A DNA stretch of 9,835 nucleotides. Origin: an uncultured Pseudobdellovibrionaceae bacterium. Lineage in GTDB: Bacteria; Bdellovibrionota; Bdellovibrionia; Bdellovibrionales; JAMPXM01. Within the stretch, counting starts at the first letter, position 1. Every line of letters begins with the position of its first letter. The stretch spans positions 1 to 9,835 of the forward strand of contig CAKQVW010000085.1 of the NCBI GenBank assembly GCA_934277865.1, in the 5' to 3' direction. The notes beneath the pieces were generated by a model that was not told the origin of the DNA, made no database searches, and saw nothing but the letters and a program-made list of their open reading frames with translations. Position numbers and translations under genes: made by a program. Shown here one piece after another: positions 6,570-9,835 of the stretch.

Positions 6570-7733
6570 ATGTCGAGCGGGCGAAAGATCGCAATTCTTC
6601 AGACGGCTTTTTTAGGAGACACCCTCTTAAGTGTTCCACTTGCGAAAGCTTTGCTGCAGCATGAAGTCGCACGTGATGGCCTCTTGCTAATCTGCCGAAA
6701 GGGCCTGGGCGAATTTTTTCGTGCGCTGGAAATTTTTGATCAGGTTTTGGAGGTCGAAAAGGGAGCTGCCTCCTCCTACGATCTGGCAATGCGAGATTTG
6801 GAATCGTGGTGGGCCTCCGCTTCAAGCCGTGTGCTTTTAAGTCCGCACGAATCGCCTCGCTCAAGAGTGTGGGCCGCACGTTTGAAGATGCGTGCGCAGT
6901 TTCGCTCAAGCATGGGCGCGAACCGAAATCTCGAAGTGATTGGGTATCGATCTCAGCCCTTCGGAATTTTCTCATCCATGTACTCCAAGGCCATCACGCG
7001 TCCAATGGCTCTGCCAGAGGCGCTTCGCCAACTGGCACTCCTACAGGCCGATACGTTTTTGACGTCGGATCTCTGGCGAGAGCGACTGGCGGGTTTTGCC
7101 TTGGATCAAGGAACTGGCCGCGGCGGAGTCGCAAGCGACGGAAGCTTGATGGCGGTACCAGAGTGGGCCTCGATGAAGCTTTCTCGCTTTTCTGGTCGAG
7201 GGCGCGATGCAAAGCGAATTGCTATGGCTCCGGGTTCTGTATGGAAGACGAAGCAATGGACGACGGAAGGGTTTTCCGCCGTGGCAGGGGCGGCGTTGTC
7301 ACGAGGCTTTTCGATAGACCTTGTCGGTACGAAAGATGAGCGTGGACTTTGCGAAGAGATCGTCAGTCAAATCGGCTGTCAGATTGCGGAATCGCATGGC
7401 AGCGATATTTCACGAGTTCGCAACCTCGCGGGTGAGCTTTCACTGCTTGAGACGACAGAGGTGTTGGCCCTAGCAAATCAGGCGTTTGTGAATGACTCGG
7501 GAGCCATGCACCTTGCAGCCCTTGCGGAAACTCCGATCGTCTCATTCTTTGGGCCGACGGTTTTGGATTTTGGATATCGTCCCTGGTCGAACTCCGCCTT
7601 CGTGTTAGAACCAGAAGAAAAGCTCGCGTGCCGTCCTTGCGGCAAACACGGTGGGCAGAGCTGCCCTATTGGCACTCACGAGTGCATGAAGTCTATTCGC
7701 CCGGAGCGCGCGATCTCGCACTTGCTTTCCTAG
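6570..7733 (+). CDS. GT9 family glycosyltransferase (WaaF-like ADP-heptose:LPS heptosyltransferase)
   Basis: This 387-residue protein is a more canonical GT9 member than its upstream neighbour. The N-domain loop is KIAILQTAFLGDTLLSVPLAKALL, with the conserved GD at 16-17. The nucleotide-sugar side shows the MAPGSVWKTKQWTTEGF motif (219-235, PGSxWxTKxW), a LAGELSLLE block (287-294) and VNDSGAMHLAALAETPIVSFFGPT (307-330) with D309 and H314. A late cysteine cluster CRPC...C...CM (C354, C357, C365, C372) follows, as in heptosyltransferase II-type proteins. The likely reaction is transfer of L-glycero-D-manno-heptose to the LPS inner core at the cytoplasmic face of the inner membrane. The ATG at 6570 has no strong ribosome site; the 12-base gap to the preceding gene, in the same frame, suggests co-translation. 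The ATG at 6557 runs into TAG within two codons. The stop codon overlaps that of the convergent tetR gene. Confidence 0.93.
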   Translation: MSSGRKIAILQTAFLGDTLLSVPLAKALLQHEVARDGLLLICRKGLGEFFRALEIFDQVLEVEKGAASSYDLAMRDLESWWASASSRVLLSPHESPRSRVWAARLKMRAQFRSSMGANRNLEVIGYRSQPFGIFSSMYSKAITRPMALPEALRQLALLQADTFLTSDLWRERLAGFALDQGTGRGGVASDGSLMAVPEWASMKLSRFSGRGRDAKRIAMAPGSVWKTKQWTTEGFSAVAGAALSRGFSIDLVGTKDERGLCEEIVSQIGCQIAESHGSDISRVRNLAGELSLLETTEVLALANQAFVNDSGAMHLAALAETPIVSFFGPTVLDFGYRPWSNSAFVLEPEEKLACRPCGKHGGQSCPIGTHECMKSIRPERAISHLLS

Positions 7734-8446
7734 GGAAGTTTCTCGTCCCTGGCTTCAAGCGGAATGAAGTCGTTCAAAATCGTGTGAATGGGGCGTAGTA
7801 CCGTGCCTGCCAGCGGGAGGCGACTTGCTCGCATCAGTTTTAAAACCAGCGGTGTGAGGCGTTCTGTGAGTTCGTCGGTGCGCGCTTGTTTGCGAGATGA
7901 ATCAAAGACCCAGTAGAAGATGAAACCCATCATGAGATACCAAAGCAGAGTCGGGGCGTAAGGGGCGATATTTTCTCCGCAACGAAAATCACTATCGTCG
8001 ATGAGTTCTTCGATGAGGCCGATCGTTCTTAGGCGAATCTCTTTGGTGGCCGGACCAAATGGCGAAAGCGGGGACTTCGGGTCGACGGCAACGCCGGAGA
8101 TCGCAATCACGAGCGAGCGTTGGCGCTCGAAAGTTTTCATGCGTGCCCGCACGAGGCCGATATAGCGCTCTTCAAACTTCTTCGTCTCAGTTTTAAGCTT
8201 CTTGCAGGCCTCTTCGATTTCGGAAAGGGTCTCAAGGTAGAAGACGTTTACGATCTCTTCCTTGGAACTGAAGTGATAGTAAAAGTGGCCCAATGAAACA
8301 CCGGCCTCTTTTGCTAGATCGCGCATCGTGGTCTTTTCAAAGCCCTTTTCGGCAAAGAGCTTGAGAGCTGTCTCGGCGAGGTGTTGTCTGGCGGCCAGGG
8401 CTTTGGGGCTAGCCGTGGAATTTTTTGAATTCTTCTTAGTTTCCAT
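7730..8446 (-). CDS. TetR/AcrR family transcriptional repressor
   Basis: The 238-residue protein has a basic N-terminal tail and then a TetR_N helix-turn-helix at about residues 20-67. The core, TTMRDLAKEAGVSLGHFYYHFSSKEEI (39-65), is near consensus for the family. The rest is the helical ligand-binding/dimerisation domain, including a hydrophobic APTLLWYLMMGFIFYWVF stretch likely to line a pocket or dimer face. Such proteins usually repress the adjacent divergent gene and themselves, and let go of DNA when a small hydrophobic ligand binds. Two perfect inverted repeats sit in the intergenic region, on the promoter of the divergent membrane-protein gene, and are the likely operators. The ligand cannot be predicted. 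The start at 8446 gives the expected N-terminal length, although its ribosome site is weak. The stop codon lies in a CTAG shared with the convergent GT9 gene. Confidence 0.95.
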   Translation of the reverse strand: METKKNSKNSTASPKALAARQHLAETALKLFAEKGFEKTTMRDLAKEAGVSLGHFYYHFSSKEEIVNVFYLETLSEIEEACKKLKTETKKFEERYIGLVRARMKTFERQRSLVIAISGVAVDPKSPLSPFGPATKEIRLRTIGLIEELIDDSDFRCGENIAPYAPTLLWYLMMGFIFYWVFDSSRKQARTDELTERLTPLVLKLMRASRLPLAGTVLRPIHTILNDFIPLEARDEKLP

Positions 8447-8494
8447 AACTTAGCTGTGATTCTGGCAGATAGAGTGGGCTTTGTCTCGATAAAA

Positions 8495-8510
8495 TTTGAA
8501 CGCGTTCAAA
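8495..8510. promoter_or_regulatory. Operator 1: 16-bp perfect palindrome
   Basis: TTTGAACGCGTTCAAA is a perfect inverted repeat, with half-site TTTGAAC around two central bases. It overlaps the -35 element (8496-8501) of the membrane-protein promoter. Its size and symmetry fit a TetR-family dimer site, and it shares the half-site with operator 2, whose centre is 29 bases away. Assignment to the adjacent TetR protein is inference from position. Confidence 0.85.
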
Positions 8511-8524
8511 GAATCTGGTAGATT
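8496..8524 (+). promoter_or_regulatory. Sigma-70-type promoter of the four-helix membrane protein gene
   Basis: A -35 of TTGAAC (8496-8501) is followed after exactly 17 bases by TAGATT (8519-8524). A TG at 8516-8517 makes this an extended -10 (TGGTAGATT). Transcription would start near 8530-8532, the centre of operator 2. The hexamers are imperfect (each four of six), but the spacing, the extended -10 and the flanking operators support the call. Confidence 0.65.
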
Positions 8525-8540
8525 TTGAACATGTTCAAAA
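8523..8540. promoter_or_regulatory. Operator 2: 18-bp perfect palindrome
   Basis: TTTTGAACATGTTCAAAA is a perfect inverted repeat with the same TTTGAAC half-site as operator 1. It covers the predicted transcription start and the 5' leader, and ends directly before the Shine-Dalgarno AAGGAG. A repressor bound here and at operator 1 would cover both sides of RNA polymerase. Confidence 0.88.
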
Positions 8541-8551
8541 AGGAGAGTTTT

Positions 8552-9058
8552 ATGAAATGTAAGCTGATTTCTTGGACTCGTGGGTTAAAGCCGGTCGAGC
8601 TGGGGATATTCTTTGCGGGAGTTGCGTGGGTTGGCATCGTTCTCACGATGTCGTTTATGACGCAGAGTTTGAAGGCCGGGTTCGGGTCTGGCGCGGCTTT
8701 TTTAGTTCCTTTGGTATTGGCTGTCGTGATCGCTCAGAAGTGTCTGATCGGACCGGCAAAGCGGAAGCTCGCGATCGAGAAGAATTGGCCACATCCCAAA
8801 ACTGCGGCTGTTACGGCCGGGATTTTTATCTCGTTTGTGACAGTTCTCATTATGATGGTGGCGGTCACCGTCGGGTTTGGAGTTGTAGGCGCCGTGCGGA
8901 GCCCCGAGGGCTTGGCTGGGTTGTTTGATCTAGCCAAGCTTCCGACGAATCTCGTGATGCTGTTTTACGTGACAGCCGTCGGCCTCGCGATTGGTTCCTG
9001 GGTTTGGATTCCAATCGGTGTCGGCCTAGGCTGCTGGATGCGCCCGCGCCAGCCGTAG
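8552..9058 (+). CDS. Hypothetical four-helix inner-membrane protein under TetR-type control
   Basis: I do not recognise this 168-residue protein. It is strongly hydrophobic, with four probable membrane helices at about residues 15-36, 46-64, 87-114 and 132-162. A basic loop (LIGPAKRKLAIEKNWPHPKT, about 66-84) lies between helices 2 and 3 and is likely cytoplasmic. The short tail MRPRQP is also positively charged, so both ends are probably inside. No transporter signature, enzyme motif or signal-peptidase site is seen. The ATG at 8552 is chosen over the TTG at 8525 or the ATG at 8531 because AAGGAG at 8540-8545 is six bases upstream; the earlier starts lie inside operator 2 and would leave no leader. 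Divergence from a TetR gene suggests induction by a small molecule, but transport or tolerance is only a guess. Confidence 0.85.
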   Translation: MKCKLISWTRGLKPVELGIFFAGVAWVGIVLTMSFMTQSLKAGFGSGAAFLVPLVLAVVIAQKCLIGPAKRKLAIEKNWPHPKTAAVTAGIFISFVTVLIMMVAVTVGFGVVGAVRSPEGLAGLFDLAKLPTNLVMLFYVTAVGLAIGSWVWIPIGVGLGCWMRPRQP

Positions 9059-9101
9059 AGCTGCGCGAAAATCTCGCCGCGCAACTGCACGGCGAGCAGC
9101 T
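9059..9101 (+). other. Nested inverted repeats just after the membrane-protein stop
   Basis: AGCTGC (9059-9064) can pair with GCAGCT (9096-9101), enclosing CTCGCCG (9073-9079) paired with CGGCGAG (9090-9096). The two pairings share base 9096, so the inner stem is six pairs when both form. The outer arm overlaps the left arm of the terminator-like hairpin at 9099-9119, so the structures exclude one another. The region may simply be a structured 3' end. Confidence 0.4.
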
Positions 9102-9128
9102 AAGGCCGGAGGCCTTAGCGACACTTTT
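9099..9128 (+). terminator. Intrinsic terminator-like hairpin after the membrane-protein gene
   Basis: GCTAAGGCC (9099-9107) and GGCCTTAGC (9111-9119) form a perfect 9-bp stem with a GGA loop. A short TTTT run follows at 9125-9128 after five bases. This fits a modest intrinsic terminator for the plus-strand gene, placed directly before the convergent sigma-54 activator stop. On the minus strand no T-run follows the stem. Confidence 0.65.
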
Positions 9129-9834
9129 AATCCTTGAAGTCGTCGACGTTGATCTCGTAGCGCTTGATCTTGCGAAGAAGCGTGTTCTTCGGAATATTGG
9201 CCTCGGCCACGGTTTTGTTGATACGGCCCTTGTTTGCACGAAGCGCAGAAATGATAAATTCTTTTTCCGCCTGTTCCTTGAACGCGTCGTAATCCAATAC
9301 ACCGGCCGCTGAAATTTGCGCGGACTGAACTGGCGCCATGTTTTCTTTGGCCTTGTTGATGACGGTCTCTGGGAGAGACCCCACCGTGATTCGGTCGCTG
9401 TTTTCGATAATGAAGGCACGCTCGATCACGTTTTCAAGTTCGCGAATGTTTCCTGGCCAACGGTACTGTTTCAGAACCTGAAGGGCCTCGTCCGCTATCG
9501 AATTGATTTGGCGATTGTGGGCCTTGGAGAAACGTTTCATGAAGTACTGCGAGAGCTCGGCGATGTCGTCCGTTCGTTCGCGAAGTGGCGGCAAGAAAAT
9601 CGGCATGACGTTTAGGCGATAGAACAAGTCTTCACGGAACGTGCCTTCTTCGATCATCTTTTCGAGGTTGCGATTTGTCGCCGCAATGATGCGTGCGTCG
9701 GTTTTCACTTCGCGATTCGAACCGACCGGCATGAACTTGCGCTCTTGAAGCACGCGAAGCAAACGCACCTGCATCTCGGGCTTCAGCTCGGCTACCTCGT
9801 CGAGGAAAATCGTGCCGTTGTTGGCGAGCTGAAA
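9127..9834 (-). CDS. Sigma-54-dependent activator (bEBP), C-terminal part, 5' cut by window edge
   Basis: The open frame runs to the window end, giving the last 235 residues of a larger protein. It begins inside the AAA+ domain with GTIFLDEVAEL, the Walker B (D12, E13 of the fragment). It continues with sensor I AATN (51-54), the arginine-finger region FREDLFYRLNV (66-76), LPPLRERTDDI (81-91) and the sensor II motif WPGNIRELENVIERA (126-140). A Fis-type helix-turn-helix closes it (ALRANKGRINKTVAEANIPKNTLLRKIKRY, about 197-226). These activators bind upstream sites and hydrolyse ATP to remodel sigma-54 holoenzyme. Walker A, the GAFTGA loop and any N-terminal sensor domain lie beyond the window, so the signal cannot be named; an NtrC-type response regulator is common but unproven. 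The ATG at 9774 is internal. The gene converges on the membrane-protein gene. Confidence 0.96.
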   Translation of the reverse strand, partial: FQLANNGTIFLDEVAELKPEMQVRLLRVLQERKFMPVGSNREVKTDARIIAATNRNLEKMIEEGTFREDLFYRLNVMPIFLPPLRERTDDIAELSQYFMKRFSKAHNRQINSIADEALQVLKQYRWPGNIRELENVIERAFIIENSDRITVGSLPETVINKAKENMAPVQSAQISAAGVLDYDAFKEQAEKEFIISALRANKGRINKTVAEANIPKNTLLRKIKRYEINVDDFKD

Positions 9835-9835
9835 C

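Noticed and set aside
6806..7339. Plus-strand 177-codon open frame inside the second GT9 gene
   Set aside because: It overlaps a protein with strong family motifs and has no recognisable domain of its own.
8447..8495. A promoter for tetR on the minus strand
   Set aside because: Several AT-rich hexamers exist, but none combine with a -35 at normal spacing; autoregulation is likely but its promoter is not visible.
8495..8540. LexA (SOS) boxes, because of the GAAC...GTTC half-sites
   Set aside because: Gram-positive-type SOS boxes have four bases between GAAC and GTTC; here there are two, and an adjacent TetR gene is the simpler explanation.
8525..8551. TTG at 8525 or ATG at 8531 as start of the membrane protein
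   Set aside because: Both lie inside the operator palindrome and near the predicted transcription start; the ATG at 8552 has a strong Shine-Dalgarno site.
1..9835. A new multi-gene defence or secretion system
   Set aside because: All but one gene belong to recognisable families, most with housekeeping or envelope roles; no nuclease/sensor/toxin grouping, retroelement, phage or transposon signature was seen.

Overview
The window looks like chromosomal DNA of a Gram-negative bacterium with a full outer membrane: it carries the end of an lpxB gene, lpxK, a late lipid A acyltransferase and two heptosyltransferase-like enzymes. The protein texture (an N-terminal CxxHFxGYKPC-type cysteine cluster on a GT9 enzyme, a DUF3108 lipoprotein in the lpx operon, moderate GC) suggests a Bdellovibrio-like or other former deltaproteobacterial lineage. 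This placement is inference from protein style, not from a marker gene. I see no mobile element, CRISPR array, tRNA or rRNA.

Layout. (1) Positions 2-4623, plus strand, form one compact operon-like run: the 3' end of lpxB, lpxK, a LpxL/HtrB-type acyltransferase, a DUF3108 lipoprotein and a beta-CASP metallo-beta-lactamase nuclease. Junctions are ATGA overlaps (268-271 and 2131-2134), a 53-base overlap (1286-1338) and a 12-base gap. (2) Positions 4620-5252, minus strand, hold a small Walker-A NTPase resembling Ttd14/AAA_28 proteins; its stop codon overlaps the nuclease stop in a shared CTAG inside a hairpin. (3) Positions 5361-7733, plus strand, hold two tandem GT9 glycosyltransferases. The first has a four-cysteine N-terminal module and lacks the usual catalytic-loop aspartate. 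(4) Positions 7730-8446, minus strand, hold a TetR regulator, again convergent through a shared CTAG. It is divergent from a four-helix membrane protein at 8552-9058. Their intergenic region has two perfect palindromes of the form TTTGAAC-NN-GTTCAAA, placed over the -35 element and the expected start site of a recognisable promoter. (5) Positions 9127-9834, minus strand, hold the 3' part of a sigma-54-dependent activator (bEBP), cut by the window edge; a terminator-like hairpin precedes its stop.

How they work together. The first block makes lipid A: LpxB joins the disaccharide, LpxK adds the 4'-phosphate and the acyltransferase adds a secondary acyl chain. The lipoprotein and nuclease are co-transcribed passengers whose link to lipid A is unproven. 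The two GT9 enzymes probably extend the LPS core. The TetR/membrane-protein pair looks like a self-contained repressor-controlled module. I do not see clear evidence for a previously undescribed multi-gene system. The best leads are the TetR operator pair with its unknown membrane protein, and the GT9 enzyme with altered active-site motifs.
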